A DNA stretch of 64,000 nt from Chitinispirillaceae bacterium (GTDB lineage: Bacteria; Fibrobacterota; Chitinivibrionia; Chitinivibrionales; Chitinispirillaceae), in assembly GCA_016929595.1 (NCBI GenBank), contig JAFGIN010000056.1:1-64000 (forward strand), in the 5' to 3' direction. The notes beneath the pieces were generated by a model. It was not told the origin of the DNA. It did no database searches and saw nothing but the letters and a program-made list of their open reading frames with translations. This document shows, in pieces, positions 45,392 through 54,100 of the stretch; the first letter of the stretch is position 1; each line of letters begins with the position of its first letter. Both the position numbers and the translations under genes were made by a program.

Positions 45392-45709
45392 ATGAACACA
45401 CTGATCTTAAGCGCCAGCCGGTACCGACGGCGAAGCACAACATCCATGTTGCTTAACCCTTTCATGGCAGGACTGCGGGAAGCTGGGGTCACGTATGATT
45501 ATTTTTGCACGTTTGACCTCAAAATCGCTCCTTGCCGTGGAGATCTTGCCTGTTGGTTTAAAACAAACGGGAGATGTGTTCTAAACGATGATATGACAAA
45601 GATTACGCCATTGTTCAGGAGCGCGGATCTGATAATTATTTCTACATTTTTTCATCATTGTACAAGTTTTGTATTGACATTTAACCGATTAAGCTGTAGA
45701 ATATACTGA
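45392..45709 (+). pseudogene. Truncated NADPH-dependent FMN reductase (flavodoxin fold)
   Basis: The first about 85 residues read as the N-terminal half of a flavodoxin-fold reductase: TLILSASRYRRRSTTSMLL (the FMN-phosphate loop), DLKIAPCRGDLACWFKTNG and DDMTKITPLFRSADLIIIST. After ADLIIISTF the family sequence should continue with the flavin-side loop and the second half of the fold, but the frame turns into unrelated residues and stops at 45709. About half of the protein is missing. The junction lies near 45645, where the promoter-like sequence of the pseudopilin operon begins. A minisatellite lies just upstream. It is very unlikely to bind FMN properly. Confidence 0.75.
45674..45702 (+). 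promoter_or_regulatory. Consensus-like promoter of the pseudopilin operon
   Basis: TTGACA (45674-45679) and TAGAAT (45697-45702) are exactly 17 bp apart. The expected start of transcription is at or within a base or two of the ATG at 45709, which suggests a leaderless mRNA. Confidence 0.65.
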
Positions 45710-46275
45710 TGAAACATAAAAACGGTTTTACCTTAATTGAGATGTCATTTGCAGTGATTGTCATTGGAATCATTGGTGCTGGCGTAATGCTCACTCTGAA
45801 CAGCTTCCTGAAATATCATACTCTCGAAAAAACAACATGGACTGTTTTCAAAGAATTTTCGACACTTCGCTCCAAAGCCATGAAAGACAACTGCACTGTC
45901 AAAGTTAACTTTTTATCCATAAACAAGTTTGAGATTCACACCGATCTGAATAACAACCTAACTGCAGATGCAAATGAAAAACGGGATACTGTAGAACTTT
46001 CTTCTTTCGTAGTTTTTGGCCTGCCATCCAAAACGAAACCAAAAACAGCTCCGACCGGAACAACTCTACCGAATGGAAATAAATACGTAACCGGCGACTG
46101 GGCAACAAATGGAATTATTATCGATAACACAGCCTCTGCAGTTGTCAACACTGGTGGTCTCTTTTTAAGCTCACCGGATTTCGAAAAACACACTTTCTGC
46201 GTTGCTGTAACCGATTGCACTCAAATATTCAAATTGTATAAATGGGATGGCAAGACATGGATCGATCTTCGGTAA
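45709..46275 (+). CDS. Type IV pilin-like pseudopilin (GspH/FimT type)
   Basis: This 188-aa protein has a six-residue leader (MKHKNG) followed by FTLIEMSFAVIVIGIIGAGV, the prepilin peptidase site with Glu at position +5 and the hydrophobic N-terminal helix of type IV pilins and type II pseudopilins. The globular part is beta-rich and ends in FKLYKWDGKTWIDLR. It is the first of four consecutive genes of pilin or pilus-associated type. The ATG overlaps the stop of the truncated reductase by one base (TGATG), and no Shine-Dalgarno sequence is present, so it depends either on coupling or on leaderless initiation. No ATPase, platform protein or secretin gene is nearby. Confidence 0.85.
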   Translation: MKHKNGFTLIEMSFAVIVIGIIGAGVMLTLNSFLKYHTLEKTTWTVFKEFSTLRSKAMKDNCTVKVNFLSINKFEIHTDLNNNLTADANEKRDTVELSSFVVFGLPSKTKPKTAPTGTTLPNGNKYVTGDWATNGIIIDNTASAVVNTGGLFLSSPDFEKHTFCVAVTDCTQIFKLYKWDGKTWIDLR

Positions 46276-46607
46276 ATGGTTTCACCATATTGGAAATTTT
46301 TTTCGCAATTCTTATTATCTCGATATCAGCAATAGTAATAGGCTTTTTCACACGAAATTCAGTTGATAATTACTCAACGGCCCAACAGTCAGAACTTGCA
46401 TATACCTGTGGAGAGGAAAAGCTCTCCGATCTCAAAGCAGCTCCATTGCCGGTAAGCGGAAACGACCAATGCATTGTTGATAACTATACTTTTACAAGAG
46501 AGTGGACAGTTGCTTCAAACAGTGCACCCAGAAATGTGGTTGTTAATGTTAACTGGGTAATGATGGGCAAGACAAGGACCATAAAAGTATACGGAGTTTT
46601 GAAGTGA
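46257..46607 (+). CDS. Pseudopilin (PilV/GspI type)
   Basis: This short pilin-like protein carries a leader ending in Gly (SSVNG) before FTILEIFFAILIISISAIVI, which has the +5 Glu and the membrane helix of the pilin class. I prefer the ATG at 46257 (116 aa, eight-residue leader); the frame also allows 46242. It overlaps the end of the preceding gene by 19 bases, which indicates translational coupling. The rest (about 80 residues) contains two cysteines (YTCGEE and DQCIVDN) that may form a disulfide. It is probably a minor pilin in a complex with the neighbouring proteins. Confidence 0.8.
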   Translation: MDRSSVNGFTILEIFFAILIISISAIVIGFFTRNSVDNYSTAQQSELAYTCGEEKLSDLKAAPLPVSGNDQCIVDNYTFTREWTVASNSAPRNVVVNVNWVMMGKTRTIKVYGVLK

Positions 46608-47674
46608 ATAAAAAAGGTACAACACTGCTTGAAATTATAATTTACATATCACTATTTACGATTGTATCGATTTTTATCGGTACACAGGTTAACTCTCTGG
46701 TAAAAGCTTTCAGCGGAGGAACAAAAATGTCGACGCTCCAGGGAACAGCCCGTGATGCCCTTGCTGTGATGGCGCGTGAAATAAAAAATACCGGTTTTAA
46801 GTCCTATCTTGCAGGAACGACTCTTATAATTCATCCGTCGGCCTCCTTTCCCGACCGCTCTTCGTTTATTGCAGGAGAGGGGAATCCGGGAGATACCCTG
46901 ACAATAGTTCATGTGCACCTGGAACAGAACGGCACATTTTCAGATACTGTCAGAACAAAATATTTCTTAAACGGTACAGATCTTTGTAAAACAACAAACA
47001 ATGCGACGACCATCCTGTCAAACAATATTTTTGGTCTTCAATTTCAGTACGGAATACTGGGAGCCAGTGACACATTCATACAGCAGGAACCAATTGTCAA
47101 TAACACCTGGTCACTCACCGGAGGCACCTGGGGTGGATCGCCGGGAGTCATTACAACAACCTCCAATACCAATGTTTCTGCAGAGTGTCAGACGACTTTC
47201 AGTACCACACCCTGCAGATTGTCAATACAGTTCAGGGTAGAACCGAACGGGACAAGTCCTTCTGATACATTGTACTGGAAGGTTGTACCTGGCTACTCGT
47301 CAAATGCTGTCGGCTCGGCAGGTTTTAAGCCATCTCCTCTGGATAACGAAGTAATCATACCGGTTAATGCCCTTAACAATGGAAAGATCGTTCTTAGTTT
47401 TAAAAAGGTCAGGGAAGGCTCTCTGGTGATAAAACATGTAATGGTACGCAGAATAGACCGGGGGGCATTCTCATGGACAGACCTCCCATCTGCGGCAGAA
47501 AAACAATTTGTAAAAGCAATAAGAATCAATATACTATCAAGAAGCGCAGGCAAGACTAACACCAAAGATAATACACCTGTCTTAATTGGTAATGAAACCA
47601 TCCCAAGAGATGGTCCCTATTCGTGGCGAATCAACACCGTAACTGTAGAGATACCAAACAATGGTCTTTTCTGA
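46604..47674 (+). CDS. Pseudopilin (PilW/GspJ type)
   Basis: This 356-aa protein starts with GTG overlapping the previous stop codon (GTGA). The leader MNKKG precedes TTLLEIIIYISLFTIVSIFI, again with the +5 Glu, as in PilW and GspJ. The body is long and beta-rich, with two Cys in SAECQTTFSTTPCRLSIQF that may pair. PilW-like proteins are minor pilins that help to start pilus assembly and can carry a presentation domain. The order H/FimT, V/I, W/J and X matches minor pilin operons in type IV pilus systems. Confidence 0.82.
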   Translation: MNKKGTTLLEIIIYISLFTIVSIFIGTQVNSLVKAFSGGTKMSTLQGTARDALAVMAREIKNTGFKSYLAGTTLIIHPSASFPDRSSFIAGEGNPGDTLTIVHVHLEQNGTFSDTVRTKYFLNGTDLCKTTNNATTILSNNIFGLQFQYGILGASDTFIQQEPIVNNTWSLTGGTWGGSPGVITTTSNTNVSAECQTTFSTTPCRLSIQFRVEPNGTSPSDTLYWKVVPGYSSNAVGSAGFKPSPLDNEVIIPVNALNNGKIVLSFKKVREGSLVIKHVMVRRIDRGAFSWTDLPSAAEKQFVKAIRINILSRSAGKTNTKDNTPVLIGNETIPRDGPYSWRINTVTVEIPNNGLF

Positions 47675-47694
47675 CTGTAAAAGGAAATAATACT

Positions 47695-49272
47695 ATGAAA
47701 CTAAGTGTATGGTACAAAAACGACGGTTTCGCAGTTGTATATGGAATTGTATTGCTTCTGGTTGCTTCAATTGCAGGTGTATCACTAATAACAATTTCCC
47801 AAAAGGATAACATCGCCTCGATTGACCAAGTGAAAATGCGTGCAGCAGCACTATCGGCTGAAGCTGCGCTTACAGCGGTCGAACAACAATGTGAAAAACA
47901 GCCGGAGGTAATTGTTGAGATATTAAACAGCTACATTAATGAACAAAATAACACATCAGGAAAAGGCTGGCTTTTATCAACTGCAGATAAGTGGACACAG
48001 GAAAACAAGATTTCGCTCGATCCAGACGTACCCAATACGCCTCAATATTCCGCAAGAATTTTATCTTATGACAGCACCAGCGGAGTTTTACAAGTGGAAG
48101 GCTATGGCTATGGCGGTGGAGGCGGGAAAAAGAAAGCAATCGGAATATATCAGCTATCAGGACTGGCTCAAAGTGCACCATTCGACCGGCACGCATTCTA
48201 TATGATTGGTGAAGCACAGAGTTTTGATAAACCGGTCAATATATCCGGAAACGTTTACTTCGCTGGCAAAGTAGCATCAAATGGTACCACTCCCAGCGTT
48301 ATCAATGGAACATTTCAGGCAATGTCAACAACCGAAACAGTTCTTTTTCAGAGCAGTTTTACATTTAATGGTAATGCGCTATTTATGGGGCCCACCACCC
48401 TGCAGGGAGTTATGTACTTTAATCAGAAAGCTGGTTTCAACAAAACCGTGACTTTAAATGCCGGCCCGCAACAGGCAAAAGAGGATCTCTATTTCAACAA
48501 TCTGATTTCGGGCAATGACGTCACTAAAGTATTTAATCTCAATGGAAATAAAGCTCACACAACCACCACCTATCCGGTTTCTGCCGCACGGGTTACCAAT
48601 GGTACGATTGTCAAGGATGGCGCTGCGATAGATGTCGCGGCCGCAGTTTCACTCTCACCCACAATAAAAGACCCGTTTCAATTTGATATTTCTGTAATAC
48701 CAGCATCATATATAAAAACGGTCAGTGGAAACATTGATGCAGCAAAAATCAATGCATTATCAAAAAGCAGCACACTCTGGAAAGGGTATCTGGTAATCAA
48801 ACCGGCAGCCTACGCAGCAGTGCAACGAAGCAGCAATGCCAGCACTAGTACATTAACCTGTAATACAATATGGATAATTGAAAAGATGATGTTTTCCAAC
48901 GATGGATGGTATGATTGTGCACCAAATACCATGACGATACTTTACTTTAGGTCAACAGGTCAGTTAAATGGTCTAGGTTCAGGCGGGTATTTTCGCGGCT
49001 ACATTCACGCAACCGAAAATTATAATATAACGTACGCATGGAAAGCGGGTAACAATTTTATCGGAGCCGTACACCATGTTTCTAAAACAGGGAAGTTCCA
49101 GATGAACTCCTGCACCGGTGTATGGAATATCACCTGGAGTGATGAAGTGATTCAACAACTCATAAATGACGGTCTTGTTAAAGTTCCCGGGGGCGGAACT
49201 GCAGCAGGAACTGGTCAGTTAACGCTTTCAGATTTCAGCCTCAAACCGAAAATCATAGGCAAATATTTTTAA
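47695..49272 (+). CDS. PilX-like pilus-associated protein with large C-terminal region
   Basis: This 525-aa protein begins at the ATG at 47695, preceded by AAAGGA; the frame is open from 47623 but lacks a signal there. The N-terminus DGFAVVYGIVLLLVASIAGVS followed by a polar Ser/Thr/Gln helix matches PilX-type N-terminal domains, which resemble pilins but lack the usual cleavage site. The long remainder is a repetitive beta-rich region (SGNVYFAGKVASNG, SFTFNGNALFMGPTTL), reminiscent of parallel beta-helix proteins. It ends the minor-pilin operon and could be a surface-exposed tip or adhesive component, by inference. Confidence 0.7.
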   Translation: MKLSVWYKNDGFAVVYGIVLLLVASIAGVSLITISQKDNIASIDQVKMRAAALSAEAALTAVEQQCEKQPEVIVEILNSYINEQNNTSGKGWLLSTADKWTQENKISLDPDVPNTPQYSARILSYDSTSGVLQVEGYGYGGGGGKKKAIGIYQLSGLAQSAPFDRHAFYMIGEAQSFDKPVNISGNVYFAGKVASNGTTPSVINGTFQAMSTTETVLFQSSFTFNGNALFMGPTTLQGVMYFNQKAGFNKTVTLNAGPQQAKEDLYFNNLISGNDVTKVFNLNGNKAHTTTTYPVSAARVTNGTIVKDGAAIDVAAAVSLSPTIKDPFQFDISVIPASYIKTVSGNIDAAKINALSKSSTLWKGYLVIKPAAYAAVQRSSNASTSTLTCNTIWIIEKMMFSNDGWYDCAPNTMTILYFRSTGQLNGLGSGGYFRGYIHATENYNITYAWKAGNNFIGAVHHVSKTGKFQMNSCTGVWNITWSDEVIQQLINDGLVKVPGGGTAAGTGQLTLSDFSLKPKIIGKYF

Positions 49273-49394
49273 ATAGTATTCCGGCAACTATACACTAGTA
49301 ATTTCGCTATTGCTGATAGATTGTTAATCCAGTCCTGAAGAACAGGCCACCCGTTAGTATTGAATGGGTGCTATTTAATTGCCGACAATTAGTA

Positions 49395-50075
49395 TCAGGC
49401 CGGATAATAAAGTTTGATCTCCTCGATCAACTTCCGGATTGGTAACTGACCAGGAGCAACCACATCCCCAATAAATCCAAACGTAAATAGTGAACCGAAA
49501 AGAGGTGCCATAACCCGGGTCACCGTACCAATCGGTCCCATCCCTATCGCAACAATCGGAACACTACACTGTTTTGTGAAATCCAGAAGCCGATGAACAT
49601 CATCACGGGAATTTGACATGACAGCGATCTTTACAATATCGGCTCCCTGTTTACAGGCACGATCGATCATATCCCTGAGAGCGTCCTCAGAGGGAGTCTC
49701 CTGGTAATCATGTTCAGAAATAATTATCGTTGCGCCTCCAGCATTTGACAAAATTTCATCCGAAACCGGTGATCCCAACTCCACATCGATCGCATCAACA
49801 ACCGATACAATCTTTTTAAACATCATTACACGGTTATTAACCGTTCTTTCGTTTTCACGGACGGTGCCGATCATAGGGAGACCAATCGTTTCCCTGATTG
49901 CGCTGCAATAATCAAGAATCGCATCAAACTGCGCATCGATCAGATCAACACGTATCTCCAGAAGATTCACCCCATCATTTTTGAGTGCATTCAACTCTTT
50001 CAGAGGAATAAGCCTGTCAACAATCGCAACAACTTTCGGATATTCACCTAACGAACAGTAACCAATTGAAACCAT
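49395..50075 (-). CDS. aroD: Type I 3-dehydroquinate dehydratase
   Basis: This 226-aa TIM-barrel enzyme converts 3-dehydroquinate to 3-dehydroshikimate in the shikimate pathway. The catalytic pair is visible: His122 in IISEHDYQETPS and the Schiff-base Lys149 in GADIVKIAVMS. LLEIRVDLID and PMIGTVRENER give the substrate-binding Glu and Arg, and IGTVTRVMAPLFGS is the typical late strand. The length is normal for type I enzymes. The gene lies 30 bp downstream of the SPL-like gene on the same strand and may be cotranscribed with it. No other aro gene is in the window. Confidence 0.95.
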   Translation of the reverse strand: MVSIGYCSLGEYPKVVAIVDRLIPLKELNALKNDGVNLLEIRVDLIDAQFDAILDYCSAIRETIGLPMIGTVRENERTVNNRVMMFKKIVSVVDAIDVELGSPVSDEILSNAGGATIIISEHDYQETPSEDALRDMIDRACKQGADIVKIAVMSNSRDDVHRLLDFTKQCSVPIVAIGMGPIGTVTRVMAPLFGSLFTFGFIGDVVAPGQLPIRKLIEEIKLYYPA

Positions 50076-50105
50076 ATTTTTTACGCCTTATTGAAAAAAC
50101 TCTCT

Positions 50106-51077
50106 TTAACTGAGTCCCAGAATCTTTTCAGCCCGTTTATTCAGATAATGTACAAGACCATCTGGTATTTGTGCACCCATACCAGATTCTTTCCATACTT
50201 CGGGGCTTTCCATGCATAAATATAATGTACATTGTGGATCATGCGTCCAAAAAGTTCTCTTCATACGTTTATACAGCTCTACACGAAGCGGGCGAAAATA
50301 GCGCAATTTTCCATCAGCACCCGTAACAAGTTCTCCGGAAAAAAGAGGTAGATGCGTATTGTTTTGTTTCAAAAGTGTTTTCAAAGATGGCATACTGCGG
50401 AATCCTCCGAGACTGCACCATGCAATTTTTTGTGGATCTTTGATATAAGAATATATCATATCCACGACTTCACTATATTCCTGCTCCCAGCCATCATACA
50501 CAAACATTGGATCAAAGTGAAAAGCAACCGTAAAACCCATCTCGACGCAGGTTCGTGCAGCTTCGAGCCTGTCTTTCAGACTGGCGGTATTACATTCCAG
50601 AATAGAGATCATCGCTGGTGTATTCATGGAAAAGCCAATCACTGCTTTTCGTGGATTACGTATTTCTTGAAGAAGATCGATGTTGGTGGTATTTTTTGTT
50701 TTAAACTCCACCAGAGTATTAGGATATTTATCCAGAATGGCTGCGACCATTCGGGCTGCACCGGTGATGTGCTCTGAATAGAGGCTATCCCCAAATTCCC
50801 CGGTACCAAAGCGGACAACCCCCTTCCAGAGTGCCATTTTTTTTTCGATTTCAGCGGACAAATCATCCGTATTGGTGTACAATACCTGATGTTGATGATC
50901 GAAGTAGGCCTGGAGAATGCAGTATGAGCAGTACATACCACAACCAGTCAGAGGTGTAATTATCTGATACCCACAGCACAGATATCCCTGGGTCGTTCCC
51001 GGACATGGTTTCCAGAACTCACCTTTATTGTCCGTTTTTTCTATGTAATTTCGGTCTTGAGAGTAATTTTGATTCAT
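50106..51077 (-). CDS. Spore-photoproduct-lyase-like radical SAM protein
   Basis: This 323-aa protein has the SPL-family arrangement: TPLTGCGMYCSYCILQAYF contains the radical SAM Cys-x3-Cys-x2-Cys, and later FGTGEFGDSL, VEFKTKNTTNI, IGFSMNTP and FHFDPMFVYDGWEQEY match the COG1533-type barrel. In Bacillus, SPL repairs spore photoproduct, but relatives in non-spore-formers have other or unknown roles. The C-terminus RTFWTHDPQCTLYLCMESPEVW has the Cys pair region seen in related proteins. It shares a 127-bp divergent promoter region with the plus-strand radical SAM gene. Confidence 0.85.
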   Translation of the reverse strand: MNQNYSQDRNYIEKTDNKGEFWKPCPGTTQGYLCCGYQIITPLTGCGMYCSYCILQAYFDHQHQVLYTNTDDLSAEIEKKMALWKGVVRFGTGEFGDSLYSEHITGAARMVAAILDKYPNTLVEFKTKNTTNIDLLQEIRNPRKAVIGFSMNTPAMISILECNTASLKDRLEAARTCVEMGFTVAFHFDPMFVYDGWEQEYSEVVDMIYSYIKDPQKIAWCSLGGFRSMPSLKTLLKQNNTHLPLFSGELVTGADGKLRYFRPLRVELYKRMKRTFWTHDPQCTLYLCMESPEVWKESGMGAQIPDGLVHYLNKRAEKILGLS

Positions 51078-51204
51078 GCCGTAAAAAATAGTTTCAATAG
51101 ATTGAATAAGAAAGCGAATAAAAATAATGTATATTGTCCTGAAGTAATTACGAATGAGTTTTGCAATTACCTCTTCTTTCTGACTTAAAAAGGATTCTCA
51201 TAGC

Positions 51205-52146
51205 ATGAAGCATCCACATCTGTTTGGTCCGGTGAATTCCCGTCGTCTGGGAATCTCTCTTGGCGTTGATATTATAACGCCAAAAACATGCTCTCTGGAT
51301 TGTACCTACTGTGAATGCGGAGTAACCACAAACCTCACCTCAGAACGAAAAGAGTATGTCAGTTCAAAGGAGATAATTTCCGAACTTGATGATTACCTTT
51401 CTAAAAAACCTGTTCTGGATTATATCACCTTTTCAGGCAGTGGAGAACCGACCCTTAATTCAGGCCTTTACAAAATTGTTAACCATATAAAAACGTTTTA
51501 TCCTCATTATAAAACAGCATTACTCACTAACGGAACGCTGTTTCATTGTGAAGACGTTATTAACGCAGCACTGCAGTTTGATCTGGTTGCGCCATCAATG
51601 GACGCTGTTACAGAACGTTCATTCCGGCTGATCAACCGGCCGGCATCAGACATTTCACTTGTAAAAATGTTGCAAAGTCTGATCAGTTTTTCACACAAAT
51701 ACACCGGGACATTGCTGCTTGAACTATTCATCATCCCGGGAGTCAACGATTCAGATGAAGAACTGGCCGAATTCAAAAATAGTATAACACAAATGAAAAT
51801 TACCCGCGTTCAACTCAACAGTCTTGACAGACCAGGAACTGAAAAGAGTGTGGTTACAGCATCTCCAGACCGGTTGAAACAGATCGCACACTATTTAGCA
51901 CCTCTTCCAGTCGAGATCATCTCAAGAAATGTCCTTAAAACTGTTCAGAACAGTGGGCCCATTGAGGAAACTGAAGAGAAAATTCTCAGCCTGATTAAAC
52001 GGCGTCCTGTAACACTACACGATCTTTCAATTCTTACAGCACTACCTCTGGAGCAGCTCTCAGCGGTCATTTCAACACTTGAACACAAAGGTGAAATAAA
52101 AAGAACGGCTGTAGAAAATAACATATTTTTCCAGATTCGAACATGA
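51205..52146 (+). CDS. Radical SAM protein with C-terminal winged-helix-like domain
   Basis: This 313-aa COG0731-type protein has CSLDCTYCECG as the cluster motif (residues about 29-39), the SGSGEPTLNS loop, LLTNGTLFH and a barrel ending in ISRNVLKTVQ. From about residue 240 a winged-helix-like domain follows (ILSLIKRRPVTLHDLSILTALPLEQLSAVISTLEHKGEIKR). Proteins of this type include tRNA-modification relatives, but the substrate of this subfamily is not known to me. AAGGA precedes the ATG. The stop overlaps a hidden 50-codon ORF (ATGA) that leads into the potassium transporter gene. Confidence 0.85.
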   Translation: MKHPHLFGPVNSRRLGISLGVDIITPKTCSLDCTYCECGVTTNLTSERKEYVSSKEIISELDDYLSKKPVLDYITFSGSGEPTLNSGLYKIVNHIKTFYPHYKTALLTNGTLFHCEDVINAALQFDLVAPSMDAVTERSFRLINRPASDISLVKMLQSLISFSHKYTGTLLLELFIIPGVNDSDEELAEFKNSITQMKITRVQLNSLDRPGTEKSVVTASPDRLKQIAHYLAPLPVEIISRNVLKTVQNSGPIEETEEKILSLIKRRPVTLHDLSILTALPLEQLSAVISTLEHKGEIKRTAVENNIFFQIRT

Positions 52147-52295
52147 ACTATCTTATGCCTCTTGATCAGCCAGTCAAACCCGTTACTGATTTTTCAGACA
52201 AAAAGGTCAAAAGCATATGCAACCAGTATGCAGAGGTCTTTTTTGCAGTAAACGCTGTCTCAACAAACGCAATCCAGTTAAAAAGGTATAATTGA
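52143..52295 (+). CDS. Small 50-aa ORF between the radical SAM and Trk genes
   Basis: The ATG overlaps the radical SAM stop codon (ATGA), and the ORF ends 4 bases before the ATG of the K+ transporter, so it fits exactly into the gap. The product is mixed in character (begins MNYLMPLDQPVKPVTDFSDK and ends AIQLKRYN), has one Cys and no membrane helix or signal. I do not recognise it. The tight fit at both ends supports translation, but the size means conservation evidence is needed before it can be called real. Confidence 0.4.
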   Translation: MNYLMPLDQPVKPVTDFSDKKVKSICNQYAEVFFAVNAVSTNAIQLKRYN

Positions 52296-52299
52296 AAGA

Positions 52300-54084
52300 A
52301 TGGAACGCATTCTGAAAAGTTATACTGATGAATATTTCTTTCAGGCATTGCCCCTTGTTAAAGTGCTCAATGTCATACTGGCGCTGGTGAGTTTCATCGC
52401 CGTTGCAAGTTTGTTGATGCAATATGGTTTCTATCTTCCCCCAGCCCTGAATTCAATTCTCATCCGTATCGACCTGCTTGTAGTTCAATTTTACTTATGG
52501 CAATTCATCATAAAGTTTATCATAAGCAAAGACAAGTTTGTATTCCTTCGTCATCGGTGGTTTGAAGCACTTCTGGCATTCTTTATTCTCCTGGAGCTTT
52601 TATTTCTTTTCAAAAATGTCGGTTTCAGTGTTATCAGGGAGTTCTTTTCCGGAATTGATGTCACCGCCATTACAGAAATTTACATAGGAGTTGCCCAGGT
52701 TCTTATTATCGCAAGTATAATCGCTGAGGGAATTCGATATAACACAAAAATAGCCTCTCTCAAGTTTCATCCGTCACAAACATTGATCTTCAGTTTCATT
52801 GCAGTAATTCTCATTGGCACAGGATTACTGATGTTACCACGCGCAGTTATTCCGGGTAAATCTATCCATTTCATAGATGCACTTTTTACCTCCGCCAGTG
52901 CTGTGTGTGTTACCGGACTCGCCATATTCGATACAGGCACCTATTTCAGCCCTTTTGGACAGACTATCATCATGATTTTAATACAGATTGGCGGGTTGGG
53001 CATTATGACACTGTCCAGTTTTCTTGCACTCTTTTTTGGACAGGGCGTTGGAATACGGGAACGAATAGTCCTTAACCAGATGATGAACCTTGACAAAATT
53101 GGCATGATAGCTAAGACATTAAGAAATGTAGTCCTTTTAACGTTTATCGTTGAAGCATGCGGTGCACTGCTATTCATGCTTCTGTGGTCGGATTCAAACT
53201 GGTCAATGAATAAGCTCCTGTTTAACGCTGTATTTCACTCTGTATCAGCTTTCTGTAACGCCGGATTTTCAACTTTTTCAGACAGTCTGATCAGTTTCCA
53301 AAACAACATTCCGGTTCTTGCTGTTTTTTCAATACTGATAATAATCGGCGGACTCGGGTTTACTGTTATAATGGATTTTACACACCTTTTTTCAAAACCA
53401 AAAGGATACAAAAAAAGGGTTAGAGTACTGAAAGTTCAGACAAAGATAGTTTTTATTGTAACAGGAATTCTGCTTTCGGGAGGATTTGCACTTTTATATC
53501 TGCTCAACTCTTCAACTCATGGTATCACAAGAATAACGACAGCAGCATTTAACACGGTCACAGCGAGAACGGCCGGATTTAATTCAATCGATTTCGCATT
53601 GCTCAACACCCCTTCGATTTTGATTATTATGATGCTGATGTTTATCGGTGCATCACCAGGTTCCACAGGTGGAGGTATTAAAACAACAACAATTGGCATT
53701 TTATGGACAAGTATAATTGCGATTATCACTGGACAAAATAGAATTATCATTTTCAAAAGACGCCTGCCATTCCTGATCCTTAACCGGGCACTGGTTATAT
53801 TCGCCTTTTCTGTGATAACGGTAGCTGTCGCAATTACTTTGTTAAGTATTACAGAAAATGCACCAGTTTTGAACATTATGTTTGAGGCCATTTCAGCATT
53901 TGGAACTGTTGGACTTTCATTGGGTTTGACCGGATCACTTTCATTTTCAGGTAAGGTTATAATTATATTGCTTATGTTCATTGGCCGTCTGGGTACATTG
54001 ACACTGGTTTTCGCGATTACATCACCAACAGAACAGCCGCCTGTAAGAATCGAGTATCCGTCAGAATCGGTGATGATTGGATAA
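52300..54084 (+). CDS. TrkH/KtrB-family potassium uptake channel with N-terminal membrane extension
   Basis: This 594-aa membrane protein is the ion-conducting subunit of a Trk/Ktr system. The four pore loops are visible: SASAVCVTGLAIFDTG, SVSAFCNAGFSTFSD, TVTARTAGFNSIDF and EAISAFGTVGLSLGLTG. Each contains the single Gly that lines the K+ selectivity filter. About 160 residues with four or five extra hydrophobic helices precede the core (from MLPRAVIPG on), making it longer than typical KtrB of about 450 aa. The regulatory RCK subunit follows 16 bp downstream. Together they would import K+ with control by nucleotides. Confidence 0.93.
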   Translation: MERILKSYTDEYFFQALPLVKVLNVILALVSFIAVASLLMQYGFYLPPALNSILIRIDLLVVQFYLWQFIIKFIISKDKFVFLRHRWFEALLAFFILLELLFLFKNVGFSVIREFFSGIDVTAITEIYIGVAQVLIIASIIAEGIRYNTKIASLKFHPSQTLIFSFIAVILIGTGLLMLPRAVIPGKSIHFIDALFTSASAVCVTGLAIFDTGTYFSPFGQTIIMILIQIGGLGIMTLSSFLALFFGQGVGIRERIVLNQMMNLDKIGMIAKTLRNVVLLTFIVEACGALLFMLLWSDSNWSMNKLLFNAVFHSVSAFCNAGFSTFSDSLISFQNNIPVLAVFSILIIIGGLGFTVIMDFTHLFSKPKGYKKRVRVLKVQTKIVFIVTGILLSGGFALLYLLNSSTHGITRITTAAFNTVTARTAGFNSIDFALLNTPSILIIMMLMFIGASPGSTGGGIKTTTIGILWTSIIAIITGQNRIIIFKRRLPFLILNRALVIFAFSVITVAVAITLLSITENAPVLNIMFEAISAFGTVGLSLGLTGSLSFSGKVIIILLMFIGRLGTLTLVFAITSPTEQPPVRIEYPSESVMIG

Positions 54085-54100
54085 TATTCAAGGAGTGTAA

